A stretch of DNA of 64,000 nt, taken from the NCBI GenBank assembly GCA_947044405.1, contig CAMRHE010000657.1, positions 460,001 to 524,000 on the forward strand, written 5' to 3'. Each line of letters begins with the position of its first letter. Position 1 is the first letter of the stretch. The notes beneath the pieces are model-generated. The model was not told the DNA's origin. It searched no databases and worked only from the letters and a program-made list of their open reading frames with translations. Positions 25,350-63,703 of this stretch are shown here, one piece after another. The DNA comes from Leptodactylus fallax. Its lineage: Eukaryota > Chordata > Amphibia > Anura > Leptodactylidae. Position numbers and translations under genes: made by a program.

Positions 25350-26359
25350 GGACTTCAAATTTTCCCCCCAAAAAACTCAGTAAATTGCCACAACATGCTG
25401 ACAAACAATGCTGCACATCACAGTACAGCTGCACAAATAGCTGGCACCAAAAATCTGGGACATTTTCCTCATGCCCCAGCCATTCCAGTAAATCCCCTTT
25501 CCTGCCTAGGAAACAGCCATAAACTACTCACTATGGGTCTAATTATACCCACACGCTCTTGCTCTTCCCCCTTTCACTTATTTCCAGGAATTGTTGGCAG
25601 CTATTTAATCACTGTGTGGCCGTATATATACACATATTGGAAAGACACCCTGTGACAAGAGTATTGCAATGTTTTTTTTGGTGCTGATCACCTAACACCT
25701 CACATCTCAGGATTTGTCAAGCCAAGAGGAAAAGAAAAGAAGGAAATATTTGTATCCCAGAGAATACAGAAGATAAGTTCATATGTACAAGTGGGTGACC
25801 AGTTCTACAACGGCAACATGGTGGATAATGATTGCAATTTCCTGTCTCCTGTTACTTTTAGAGGAGCAACAGTACTACAAAAGGGAGTAAGTAAAGGCTC
25901 ATGCACCCTGGTGCAAAAACTCAGATTTTGCCCCCTGTGCAACTTCTTCTCACAACAGTCAGCTGCATCCCATTTGTATATTTTAGCAGCATTTACATTT
26001 CACTTTCCTTTTCCATCTGGGATCAGACTGTCATGGAGACTCGTTCACAACATGTCTGTGCACATAAGCTTCCCATTATTCCCATCCCGTCGGTGCCCCC
26101 ACATATTAATCATGTCCCCTTTTGTGCCACAGCCTCGCCCACAGAATCTCTCCGTGACCATATTTTTGCCATGAAATGAATTTTATCCTGCCCTAGAGTA
26201 TTGAGGGCGACCTGTTGGCCCTCTGACTTCTGGGTCTGGCAGCAGCTGCGATCCCTATAGTAAAGCCAGTGGTACTACATTAGTAAAGTGAAACACTCCC
26301 TAGAATAGAAGGAACATTTTTTAACTGATGTAAGATTTATTCATTGGTATATATCATTA
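25350..26359. other. Intergenic, nothing recognised
   Basis: Open frames at 25791-26179 overlap in two frames and carry no recognisable motifs. No splice-bounded exon seen. Confidence 0.45.
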
Positions 26360-27070
26360 TTTTGTTGTCCAGAGTGTCTAGCAGCCGTAGCCTCCTTCCT
26401 CTCCTCCCACTTTATCAAACTCAATATGGAGAAAATAGAGTTCATCATCTTTCCAGCAACTCGCACCCCCCCACCTGACCCATCTATCAAAGTTAAAAAC
26501 ACATACCATAGTCCCACAAGTCCATTGCCTGATGGCAACCTTTGATTCTATCCTATCCTTCAAGCCTCATATCCAAGCCCTCAAACCTTCTACTGCCTCC
26601 AACTCAAGAACATTTATCGATTCTGCTCCTTCCTCACTCCTGAAACTACCATTCACAGCCTGTCCCCTTCATAAATCTCTGACCTAATCTCCCGCTACCT
26701 ACACACGCATAATCTCTGATCCTCTCAAGACCTCCTACTCTGCTCTTATCCACTTTTCCCACATCCACCTTCAAGACTTCTCCAGTACATACCCCATACC
26801 CCACAATCGAAAAACCTCTAGAGGACCCTGAAGACTCACCTATTCAGGAAGGCCTACAACCTCCAATAACGCTACTGTCACCGCACCACCACCTGAACAG
26901 TCTCTACCCTCACCTACTGTCTCTATCTCCTTTCCCTTATAGATTGTAAGCTCTTGCAGATAGGACCCTCTATCCCACTGTACCAGTTGGCCACTGTTAC
27001 TATAGTACTTGTATTTGTGTATTTTGTGTATTGTATTTAAACCCTCAAATGTACAGAGCACCATGGAATT
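26360..27070 (+). mobile_element. Decayed L2-like LINE, 3' portion
   Basis: The conceptual translation at about 26424-26545 reads LNMEKIEFIIFPATRTPPP, the L2-type reverse transcriptase segment L-N-(L)-x-K-T-E-x-(IL)-F-P. Further on are the ORF2 C-terminus-like phrases RTSYSALIHFSHIHLQDFS and a 3' UTR with 'attgtaagctcttgca', as in the element at 5830-6584. Stops and frameshifts make it inactive. Its 3' end runs straight into the tandem array at 27046. Confidence 0.7.
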
Positions 27071-27355
27071 AATATAATAATGTAAAACACCATGGAATTA
27101 ATATAATGTACAGCACCATGGAATTAATATAATGTACAACACCATGGAATTAATATAATAATGTACAGCACCATGGAATTAATATAATGTACAGCACCAT
27201 GGAATTAATATAATGTACAACACCATGGAATTAATATAATAATGTACAACACCATGGAATTAATATAATATACAGCACAATGGAATTAATATAATAATGT
27301 ACAGCACAATGGAATTCATATAATAATGTACAATACCATGGAATTAATGGTGCTC
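27046..27355 (+). repeat. Tandem array of the L2-like 3' terminus
   Basis: About eleven copies of a 25-30-bp unit, 'caccatggaattaatata' plus 'atgtaca', with unit length alternating by the presence of an extra 'ata'. The first copy is the natural end of the preceding L2-like element ('gtacagagcaccatggaatt'). Confidence 0.92.
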
Positions 27356-27914
27356 TAAAAATAAATGAATAATAATGTTATATATTACCCAATCCACCAA
27401 AGCTCCAAAACAATATAATTTACTAGTAATTGAGACCATTTGTAAAAGAAAATCTTGACTTTAATCAAAAGAGGAGCGTTCATTTCCGTGATGAGACTTC
27501 ACGTATTTACTGCCATTGGGTCATTTCCAAAACTGACAGACATGCACGGCATTTGATAGGAAACTCGAAAGTGAGAGATAGACCTGGCTAAAAATAAACC
27601 ACACAGCAAAGGGTAGGAGCTGGAAATAATGCACACATAATGGAGTCATTTTACTCATTCATCCGCTAATCACAAAGCTTGTGCTTCCATGGCTTCAGAA
27701 TTAATAAATCTGCGGTACAGCGTAAACTATCTAGGAATCCACAATTATCTCTAAACTACTCTAATGATCTCATGTTGATTATTTAAAGAAGTTGTACAAA
27801 AAAAATCAATTATATGACCCTTCTTCACGATAGCAGGTGTCAGACTGTCAGAAACCCCCACAATCCTAACATCAAGGGGGCCACAGTGCTGGATTATTGC
27901 TGAGCCACCTTGTA
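27356..27914. other. Intergenic; 27480-27730 non-repetitive
   Basis: 27480-27730 shows no repeat structure and contains homeodomain-type AT-rich words ('gctaatcac', 'gaattaataaat'). Candidate conserved non-coding sequence, untested. Confidence 0.25.
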
Positions 27915-28215
27915 AAAGGAATTGGTCGCCATAACTCAGCATATCAATCCAGCCCCACAGATTAGGTTAGGATTACCTCAATCAAATGTTTTTTTCACCT
28001 TGTGAATTGGTGCCTGTGTTGCTGAGATATCAGTTGTCAATATGCCAATGAACTCTTTGGAGCAACGAGGGTGTTGCCGCTTACCTCTTTGGTGCAATGG
28101 CAATGCCATGTCCTGTGAATCAGAAGTGGTGCTCACTTTGAGCAGCTAATCTGTGGGGTGTTGGATCCCCACCAGTTAGATATTGGTGACCTATCCTAGG
28201 GATAGGTCATCAAGT
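27915..28215. mobile_element. MITE copy of the 30448-31720 family
   Basis: Contains family hallmarks 'cagcatatcaatccagcccc', 'aggttaggattacct', 'gctgagatatca', 'gaactctttggagcaac' and 'gcttacctcttt'. Ends are diverged. Non-coding. Confidence 0.65.
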
Positions 28216-28493
28216 ATGTAAGTCCTAAAAATCCCTTTAACTACAATGTATATGAAGGTGATCTGTAAAAGAAAAACAAAATATAATAAAAATATGTGTT
28301 TTATGATATATGTAAAAACCTACATTTAGAATGTCTTTTCTAGTTCTGAAGCAAAGCTCTAGCGCCACCTTTTGGAAGGGAGCTCCCTATAGATCAATGC
28401 ATGCTTTAAAAAAAAAAACAAACAAAAAAAAAACTAACTGCATAATCTGGTAATAATAGCCAAGCCAGAATACCTCTTCCAAATGAAAAAGGG

Positions 28494-28547
28494 CCCCATC
28501 CACAGACAACTGTTTCGAGGTTGTTACCTCTCATCAGTGCAGATCAG
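28494..28547 (-). ncRNA. Hammerhead ribozyme fold (type I, minimal stem III)
   Basis: Reading the minus strand: stem I strand ATCTGCA (28544-28538), core CTGATGA (28537-28531), stem II GAGG/CCTC closed by loop TAACAA (28530-28517), core GAAA (28516-28513), a minimal stem III C-AGTT-G plus the A-U closing pair, cleavage triplet GTC (28507-28505), then TGTGGAT (28504-28498). That last strand pairs with ATCTGCA over seven positions, two of them G-U. All invariant hammerhead residues are present. Such minimal type I hammerheads are known in Penelope-like and related retroelements of animals, so this is probably a retroelement relic. It lies about 200 nt past the probable PAK5 3' UTR end, in sense with PAK5. 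Confidence 0.8.
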
Positions 28548-28719
28548 GGTACTGGCTAGCTGTGTGAGAGGTATAAGACTTATTTGCATATTCCTTACCC
28601 AGAATTCCTAGCATGTCCCTGTACCATCTTTCCCTAATGAGACATAGTACCCCTTCTGATTGTAGTCCTGCCAAATATTAGAAACTAGAAAAATGCAAAA
28701 AAAATAAATAAAATACAAC

Positions 28720-30156
28720 TGCGCTCATTAATAAATAAATTTTATTTTGCATTGAAATAAATATGAATCAAGTGGCTGCAAAACACAAATCTATCTAGGC
28801 CTAGAATTGACATGCAAGTTCATTCAACAAGCAACACAAATTTATTGTCATCCATTTTTTTTGACATAAAAAATTATAGACAGCAGCACAAGTGTATTGA
28901 GTCAAACACATCCTACAACATTATTACAATGAAAATAGTAGGTCAGTTTGGAAAAATACCCGCTTAAAATGTTGACATTTCCTGCCAACTGGGACAGTAA
29001 ATTACTGGGCTTCAAAATGAGACTATAAATCAAATAAATAAATCAGAATAAATAAAAATCGCATTAAGTAAAAAAATGATGAACATTAATTAAATGAATA
29101 ACTGTAAAAAAAAATAAAAACAAATAAATAAAAAATAAATACAAAATAAATATAAAACGCTCCTCATGGCTATAGTATTCATTAAAATTGGGACAAGGGA
29201 AAAGTGGAGGAATTTCCTATGGCAACCAATCAAATTTCAGAAGCGTTTTGGAAACGTAATTCGTTTCCAAAGACAACTTAATTTTAACTCTGGACTGGGT
29301 TTTATTTATTAAATTTTATATAATGTGAAATAACACCCCGATATTGTTTGTAATATATTGACCATATAAATATTTATGAATATTTTACATATTTTTTAAA
29401 TTACCACATCTTAAATATTTTTGCAAAATTTCTGAGTAAATACTTATTTTTTTACTAGTTATTTTAGATTTGGAATTTAATTTTTTTTTTTTGGGTAACA
29501 CTAAGTAATGGTAATGGTAGGGCCTTAAATATTTGCAAACCACTCTAGTCTTCAGATGTGCCTTAAAATTGTATGCAAGCAAAATAGACAGTCGACACTG
29601 AAACAGAGGTGTGGGCATTTCCAAAAGGATTATAAAAGTAGGAATTTTTTGAAAATGTTTGGTAAATTACACCTGGTTTTTGGAACTGGCACAATGTTTA
29701 CAGAACATCAAAAAACTGCAAATTATCAAAAGTATTATACAGAAAATTACAAATTCATTTCAAAATACGTTACACTCCTACTGTTGAAAAAAAGTGCATT
29801 TTACCTCAAAGAAGGATTTTACATTGTTCAAATAAATGACACTAAATTCCCTTTGTTTCAAATAAGCTTCGGGGGATATGTTGGGACTAATATCTAAATT
29901 CACGTCAAAAGAAACTTTGTAAAAAGTCTGCATTGTCAATCAATTAAAAAGAAAAAACAAAGAAACCAAAGCAAAAAGAGTGAAAAGTGAGGTTTGTGTT
30001 TCAGCGCACCCCAGCGTTTCATCTTGTAGTCATTGTACAGAAATATAGGCAGTTATGATTTTTAGCTGCTTCAGTTTTGCATTTCTTGTGTTTTCTAAAG
30101 TTGTTGGTGTTAGTTTTCTCTTCTTCCTCCTTGGCCCTGCCCTGAGAAGCAGGAGC
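28720..30156 (-). other. PAK5: Probable PAK5 3' untranslated region
   Basis: AT-rich, free of the MITEs that crowd neighbouring DNA, and directly downstream of the PAK5 stop codon. A minus-strand AATAAA at about 28746-28741 could be the polyadenylation signal, giving a 3' UTR of about 1.4 kb. The true end is not provable from sequence alone; several other AATAAA words occur, for example within 29030-29150. Confidence 0.45.
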
Positions 30157-56579
<26,423 letters not shown>

Positions 56580-56650
56580 CTAAAAAAAAGAAAAAAAAAA
56601 ACAGTTTTAAATGCATTTCTAAAAAATTACAAGTGTAAGAAATTACAGTC

Positions 56651-57003
56651 TTAAAGGGAACCTGTCATTTTGCATAGTATGGCAGTCCTATCTTTGGGCA
56701 ACATGGTATAGATCAGGAGGAGCTGAGCACATTGATATATAGTTTTGTGGGCAAATATTCTGTAAACCTATTACACCCCTGCTTTTTCCAGTGGGTGGTT
56801 CTATTCAGGGATTGACAGCCGTTCCTGTGTAACTATATATATATAGAGGCAGCTATGGCCGATCAGGACCGCCCACTGGACTCCTAAGCATAGAAAGAGC
56901 AGAGATTTAAACTAATAAAACACAAATTATGCTGAATCTATTCCCAGAAAATTATATTTCAAGCTGCTCAGCTCCTCCTGCTAATATGACAGGTCCCCTT
57001 TAA
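56651..57003. mobile_element. T2-like MITE
   Basis: TTAAAGGGAACCTGTCATTT at the left; TGACAGGTCCCCTTTAA at the right, both with TTAA. Interior arms 'atcaggaggagctgagca' / 'gctgctcagctcctcctg'. A decayed relative is at 59640-59870. Confidence 0.9.
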
Positions 57004-59096
57004 ATCAAGGTTATCAAAAAGTCATTTTTATGTCATTGTCCCTTTAATTATCATTATTATTCATGTTTACAGATGACAATTTCTTATTCATCTCTTAACA
57101 ACTTCCAAAACTTCCAAAATGCATATTGCTAATCCTCACTAACGCATTGTCTTGGATGAACAGATGTGGCCAAGTTTAACATGACTTTTAACGTGTTTTA
57201 ACAGTTGTTAATCACTTTAACTTGACTTCACTTTCAATGGCTTTTTTTGTGAGTTCTCACTGTGCAGTGAGTTATCAGATTCAAGTTGAAGATGGCTACA
57301 TCTATATGTTAATAAAAATATATTAATTTTCTAATAATAAACATTTGCATAACAAAATCTGCCTTTAGACAATGGAAGTAAACACTGGCATACATTTTCT
57401 CTTCTAGGCCATAGGCAAAACAGTTGTCCAAAGGGTTTGCCTTGGCAAAATAAGGGGGGGATAAGTTACAAAGAAACAAAAGACCTACTACTTATCCAAT
57501 AAATCCCCCATCACTTCTCCAGTCCTCCCTGCTGATGTTTGTTTACTTGGCTGTAGTGATGATGTCACACCTACAACACATGACCATTGGGGCACCGCTG
57601 AGACCAGGGATTGGCTGCATTGGTCATGTGTTATACAGTAGATGTGACATCATTGCTGCAGCCAAGGAAACAAAGACCAACAGGAAGGAGTGTAGCAGAA
57701 GTGCTGTAATGGCAGGGGGTTTACTAGGTAAATAATGTTTTAGGCTGAAAATCCATGTTGCGGAAACACTGATTTTTTTGTTGCGTTTTTTGAAAGTCAA
57801 GAGTCAAGAATGGCTACAGAAGGAATGGGACATATACAGGAACTTCTTATACTTCTACCTTTTCTTCAATCAACTCCTGGCTTTGGCTCAAAAAAACGCA
57901 ACACAATCTTCGTTTCTGCAATGTGGGGTCTTAGCCTTAATGGCATTTCCCCTCCTTGGTAAGATTTTACCTAATCTTGTACAACTCATTTAATGAATTA
58001 TTTTTTGGAGAATGTACTTTGTGTGACCACTAGACTTTTTCTTAGAATTTAGAACCCCCAAAAAAAGAACACATGTTTAATCTGACACACACCCAGATAA
58101 AAAATAATAATAATAAAGTTTATTGAAAATGACAAGAGACACGAACATTTTTTAAAAAATAATTAAAAAACTGAAAGATCAAACCGGTCTGCTATACAAT
58201 AAGAGCAGACCAATCGCTGCTGTAGTATATGAATGTACACCGATATTCGCACACATATGTCAAATATTAAAGATTTTTTTCTTTAATGACTTTTTCTTAC
58301 AATTTACAAATATTGAATACAATCTATGCTATTTGGACCGACACAAACATTTTATTCTAATAAATATTCCTATTTCCACTATACCTGACTACAATATATA
58401 AGGAGATATTGATGATCAATAAAAATGCAATAATAATAAAACTGTACGAGAAACAATAAAACTGTAAATCTAACTTAGAAGCCGTAAAATAAAGTAGTAA
58501 TAATGATGATACAATTACAAGCCTATAGAATGGTTCTCCAAATAATTTAGATCTAGTTTGACTTCCACATAGAATAATATCTCCTGCGATTTTTATTCTC
58601 CAGTTTCCTGCGCTCGTCCCAGCCCGGCTCCCAGCAGCCATGACAGTAGCCATATTTCATGGTGTGCCTGTGTTGGTCTGTCCTCTAGTGATAAGCTATA
58701 ATGGATCTAGCTGTGAAAACAGCTGTCTGCTCCGTCTCCAGCACAGAAGATGAAAAACGGCTCGACTTCCCCCGCGCTGAATTAACTCTGACAGTAATGA
58801 AGTAGGTAATTAACAGTTTGCCCTTAGAAGCCCTGACATGGAATGTTTTCTCAGATCACAACTACATACACTTTACAGGTTAAAGAAAAACAGCTGTTAT
58901 CTTTTGTCATTTTATCCGTTACATTTAGTAACATGAAAAATATTTTCTTGTTATTCACATAAAAAATGAAAAAGTCTAGACTAGTCCAGACCAGCCGTAA
59001 CAGCAGAACAAAAGGTCAGTACACTAGGTTAGTACACTAGAAGTTCACGTCTATGGAAGAGAATATGACGCTTCCTAGAATAATGCTTAAAGGGGT
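57004..59096. other. Probable PAK5 intron, repeats and a possible conserved block
   Basis: 57550-57665 and 57745-57940 are copies of palindromic dispersed families. 58660-58870 is non-repetitive ('cccccgcgctgaattaactc', 'gtaggtaattaacag') and could be a conserved non-coding element. No exon seen; the PAK5 CRIB-encoding exon is not recognisable. Confidence 0.4.
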
Positions 59097-59279
59097 TGTG
59101 CAGGATTAGAAAACATGGCTGCTTTCATCTGCCTAGGAAGTGACATCACGTCCATTGATTCATTCTCATTCATTGTAATGGTACTGAGCTGTAGCATTGC
59201 CATGTGACCAATGGATGTGAGGTCACTTCCTGGGAAGAAGAAAGCAGCAAGGTTTTCTAATCCCGCACAGCCCCTTTAA
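59097..59279. mobile_element. T2-like MITE with long arms
   Basis: TTAAAGGGGTTGTGCAGGAT at the left, TCCCGCACAGCCCCTTTAA at the right. The arms pair further through 'tagaaaacatggctgctttc' / 'gaaagcagcaaggttttcta'. Confidence 0.92.
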
Positions 59280-59639
59280 GGGGTGGCCATGTGTGGTCCA
59301 GATAAAAAGGTCTCATTTTCCAGACCAACCTGGTTTGACTGAACTGATCTCACTGCATCATAGTTATCTGAGTTCCAACCCAACCGTAGTGTCATATGGC
59401 GATGGGACAGTAGACCCGTGGAACTCAATCACAACGATGCAAAGTTCAGTTGAGGAAATGTGGCCTTCACCTGGACCATGTTACCTGGCTGTGTTCACCC
59501 TGATAGTGTTGTCTTGTAAGTTGATGCCTCATGGCTGTCCACCGCTGTTCAGTATTTTGCTGACCAGTCCACTTACAAAAATAAGAGACAATCATAGACA
59601 ACTGTATGACAATCAATAACTCCCTTAAAATCCCGCCTC

Positions 59640-59764
59640 CCCATTACAGTATGAACATACATAGAAATACTGTCAATCCACTAAACAGGACCGCCCACTG
59701 GACTCCTAAGACCAGAATGATCAGAGATTTAGATCAATAAGTTATACTGAATCTCTTCCCATAA

Positions 59765-59803
<39 letters not shown>

Positions 59804-60425
59804 TAACTCATCCTGCTCTATAACATGCCGCCCACAGAAGGGATTCAATTGTTAAAGTGACAAAGTTCCCTTTCAATGAGTCTTGACAAGCAGCTAGACT
59901 AAATCTTTGGAGTGTATATGATTTCCCATATACTGTATGTCTATAAATACAGCAGGTACCACTGTGTGCAGGCACCTTATATTCAATGTATTAATATAAC
60001 AGGGGAACCAGGTACAATGTGTCCAATTAATCTGTGGAGTGTTTCCATAGCTGTAATTGACACGCTGCGATTTCCAAAACCGCGACCCATATTTTTCCAC
60101 AATATGTGGATGGGATTTGCATGGACTATAAAATGCTGCAGTTTTTGCCATGGCCTTTCCGCCGCAGCCAAACTGCAGTGTTACGGCCACGTGGGGCCCT
60201 GGCCTAAAGCATTGCCATGATTTGGGTAAAGTGTCATAATTCACTCCACGAAGTAGGATTTCTCAGGCCCTATAAACCTAAGGAAACCATAAACTTCACA
60301 ACTTATCAACTTCTTTTTAGTAATTGTTAAAACTGTCCAAACCTATGTCAGATAACTATACTACATAACTGCACTACGGCCTATAACGTTACGCCCCTGG
60401 TCAAAATGCAGAAATGCGCTGGAAG
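59640..60425. other. Decayed MITE and (AT)n, otherwise nothing
   Basis: 59640-59870 is a 56651-type MITE remnant interrupted by an (AT)n run at 59765-59800. 59985-60230 is anonymous, with a repeat-like 'ctgcagtttttgccatggcc' segment. Confidence 0.45.
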
Positions 60426-60426
60426 T

Positions 60427-61105
60427 AGGACTGGGCAATTAATCGAAAAATAACCAAAACCAAACATCAACCAAGATATCTGACATGATTTTGTTCATGT
60501 TGGTTATTTTGGTTTGGTTATTACATTATTTTTGAAATTCTACCTGCAGTTTCTTTTGGACTGAACATGTCCAAATTGGAATTGCTATTATACTCCAGGG
60601 TCTCTTCAGACTGCAGAGTATAATGATCGGAGGCCCATGAGAGGTGATCAAACATAAAAAACAATGTTACTCACCTCTTCTGGGCTCTGGTGTGACTACT
60701 TGCTGTCTTCGCCGCTTCTGACTGACATCAGGGACCGCTGTGGCCCAAACATAGACGTGGCGCAGTGACACATGGACGCAAACGTCACAACGCTACGTGA
60801 CCCATGTGTCTACTGAATCAGTCAAAAGCGCCAAAGACAGCGCCGAAAGTGATGTTTGATCACCTTCTCTTCGACCCCAGAGTATAATAGCAGTTTCGGT
60901 TTGGCCATGTTCGGTCTGAACGAAACTTCTGGGTGAACCTTATGAAACAAATCTCACAATGTTCACTCAACACATAGTCATACTGTAAAAGTTGCATGGT
61001 TTTATTGGGCCATGACCCAGATAATCGCCATTAATGGTAATTAAGGTAAAAGCCCCAATTAATCGCAATTTTGATTTAGGTCATAATCGTCCAGCCCTAG
61101 TTGGA
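60427..61105. mobile_element. Non-autonomous element with CTGGACGATTA-type ends
   Basis: Left 'aggactgggcaattaatcg'; right 'tcataatcgtccagccctag'. These are complementary ends typical of hAT-like short elements. The interior has diverged palindromic parts around 'gtgatcaaacat' / 'gtttgatcacc'. Non-coding. Confidence 0.55.
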
Positions 61106-63427
61106 AGCCACAATAAATTTGTGAATTCATTTCACCTATGCAACTTTTATGCCCAACTAAAACATCTTCAGGGTAGATGTGGCATGGGTCGCATTTGTAA
61201 TGAGTACTTTAAGTAGATGAATATAGGAATAATGGCGATCGTAAGAAACATTCCTATTAGTTTCTCTGAAGAAAATGAATATTATATACAAAAAATATAA
61301 ACAAAGATGCCAGGCGCTATGTGCGGTATGTAATTTACCACTCTTTACAGCAGTTTTTCAATTTTGTGTTACCATAACAACACCAGAAACATATAATTAC
61401 AATCACGGTTATCTACAACGCATTAGGCGTTATTAAAAATAGAACATTGTGAGAATATTCTGCAGAGGCAAGAAAGTCACTGTCATTGTGCTATCTAGTC
61501 CTGATAGTTTTTTTCTTCCAAATTCCGGTGCAGAAATCTGAGCCTAAGGTTTCCAGCACACTATTGGCGGGGAAGGGGTTAATAACAACTAACGCCAATT
61601 TTCTGGGATTAAACATTTGCAAGCTTTTAAACGCCATTTGCAACTAAATTTGTTTTTATGTCACCCTGACACCACTCCCCAGCGAAAAGAAACAGGGGAG
61701 TGGTGTGGATTTATCATAATTTATATCAGTTCTCTAGCGTATTTTATGTCTGAAATCTACACCAAGCTATGAGGCTAGTGTAGATTTCAGTGTAGATGTA
61801 TAGGTGCCAGGGACCCCAGCCCACTATGACTATGCCCACTAAGGCTGGGTTGACCTGTGTGTCGGAGTCTCCATTGCAGAGATGGCCTAAACTCGGCGGA
61901 GAAAAAAGTCCTGCGCGGAGGACACCCGACGGACCTCATTATAGTCAATGGGGTTCTCCGGGCTCCGTGTGTTACCACTGTTTTCGCAGTCTGCCTATGG
62001 ACCCAAACGACGGAGAGCAGGCGTTGGTCTGAACCTAGTGTAAGTTTCACTCCATACCAAGTTCAGCCAGATCTCCGCTTCTTGAGTGTACTAGTGTTTT
62101 GACGAAGAAATAGACCCTAGTCACATGTCACCAGCGTTTAGTGGGGTAGATGATGTTCAGAACAACACAGGTTAATGTCAGTTGCTCAGCAGTATGAAGC
62201 AGCAGTCACATGATGGAACAGGACACCTCTCTCAGTGTGAGAACAACATGGTGCATGTCGTGACTGCCCGCTTCAGGTGAGGGTTTGTGTTCAGCACTCA
62301 CAATGAGCGTTCCCAGGCTCAGAACTAATTCACTCTATTACATGTGGAAAACAACAGGCTCAGCTCCAGAATTACACCCCACAGATGGAAAGCCAGATTG
62401 GTAGCAACAGAGAGAAAACCACATATATGACAAGCTTCCCGCCCACCATGACTACAAGGTGACAGGCAGTAGCGTGCGAAGACTGTATGTCTAGCAGCAC
62501 CAAAGGTATATCACCTACTGCACAGCCAATGGGTGCCACTAGATTTTGCCCATTTTCAAGAATCATTGCGCTGCCATCTTTCCAGAAAACATTGGATGGT
62601 GGTAGACGTGTATAACATCATACAGTGCAATAAGTCATCAGCATATTCAGTGCAATATACAACATAAAGTGCACACTAGGTCACCCATAGCAAGTAAATA
62701 TACATACAAGTCAAACTAGGGTAAGGACCTAAACCAGTCGCCTACGCAAGGTCTGTTTTGCAAGGTGGTGGTGCCTACCATCCTACAGGTTCATGGCCCA
62801 TTGGAGGATGCATGGCTCCTCATCTTACATTAGGAACGTCCTCAGGCGGCGCAGGGATCATCAAAATGCGTACTAAATGCTTGATAACTCTGGCCTTAGC
62901 CTTTGACACAGAAAAACGTAGCCCAAAAGTTGCTAAAAACACTGCAAAAATGCAGCCTAGGGCTCGGGTTTCTGCCACAGATGTCACCCCATCTGAGGAA
63001 TTCAATTGAGGTAATCCACCGGCTTTTTCATGCAGAATCCACAGGAATAAGCAGCATGCTTTCCGTTTTTTTTTTTTAGTGTGTGTCTTACTGTAATAGT
63101 GATGGGGAAACCACACTTACATGCAGGGGATGCAGTTTGTCAGCAGATCAGACATGTTTTTTGCGCTGGAATCAAATGCCTTTATGACATTTGAGAGTCT
63201 TAAAAGGGATATAGGTACAAGATATTTATCAAGGCTGAGATGAAGCATGGCCTCCTTTTACCAGGGGCAAAGATTCAGTTTGGTGTCCTCGCCCCACAAA
63301 GTAATACATCCAAACCCATATACATGCTGATGTGTATACACAGATCTGTAGTTCAGCAGCCCAGACTTTATGCTGCTCATGACTGCTGGTGGCATTGCAC
63401 CCATTACCTGGGCATGTGCCCTTCTAG
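61106..63427. other. Intergenic or intronic, repeat-like, no gene assigned
   Basis: 61670-62060 contains 'ggatttatcataatttat' and 'actaaggctgggttgacc' segments with the style of dispersed amphibian repeats. Nothing else recognised. Confidence 0.4.
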
Positions 63428-63703
63428 GTGCCCCCTGCTACTCTCCTGATGAAACCAGACCTGGGGCAGAGCTTGTGCCTGGGTTAGGACAGTCTTCGGC
63501 AATAGAGACATTCATCGCAAGTTGTGCTCTTCACATTAATGACCGTTTTCACCTTGTGCCAAAATCTGTCCCTAAAGATGTCATTGATAAATCTGCCACA
63601 ATGAATTTATTTTCTTGTCAAGAGATGCTCAGAGTAGTCACTGAAGCTACCAAAATAGAAGAGACCCCAGAGGAGATAAACTGTGATCAAGCTGAGAAGA
63701 CAG
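63428..63703 (+). other. Possible unassigned exon
   Basis: An open stretch with a plausible acceptor (GCCCTTCTAG at 63427) and a good donor (GACAG|GTAATG at 63704). It encodes text such as SSAIETFIASCALHINDRF, VPKSVPKDVIDKSATMN and EATKIEETPEEINCDQAEK. Composition is protein-like, but I recognise no family. It could equally be chance or the edge of an unknown repeat. It lies on the strand opposite PAK5. Confidence 0.25.
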
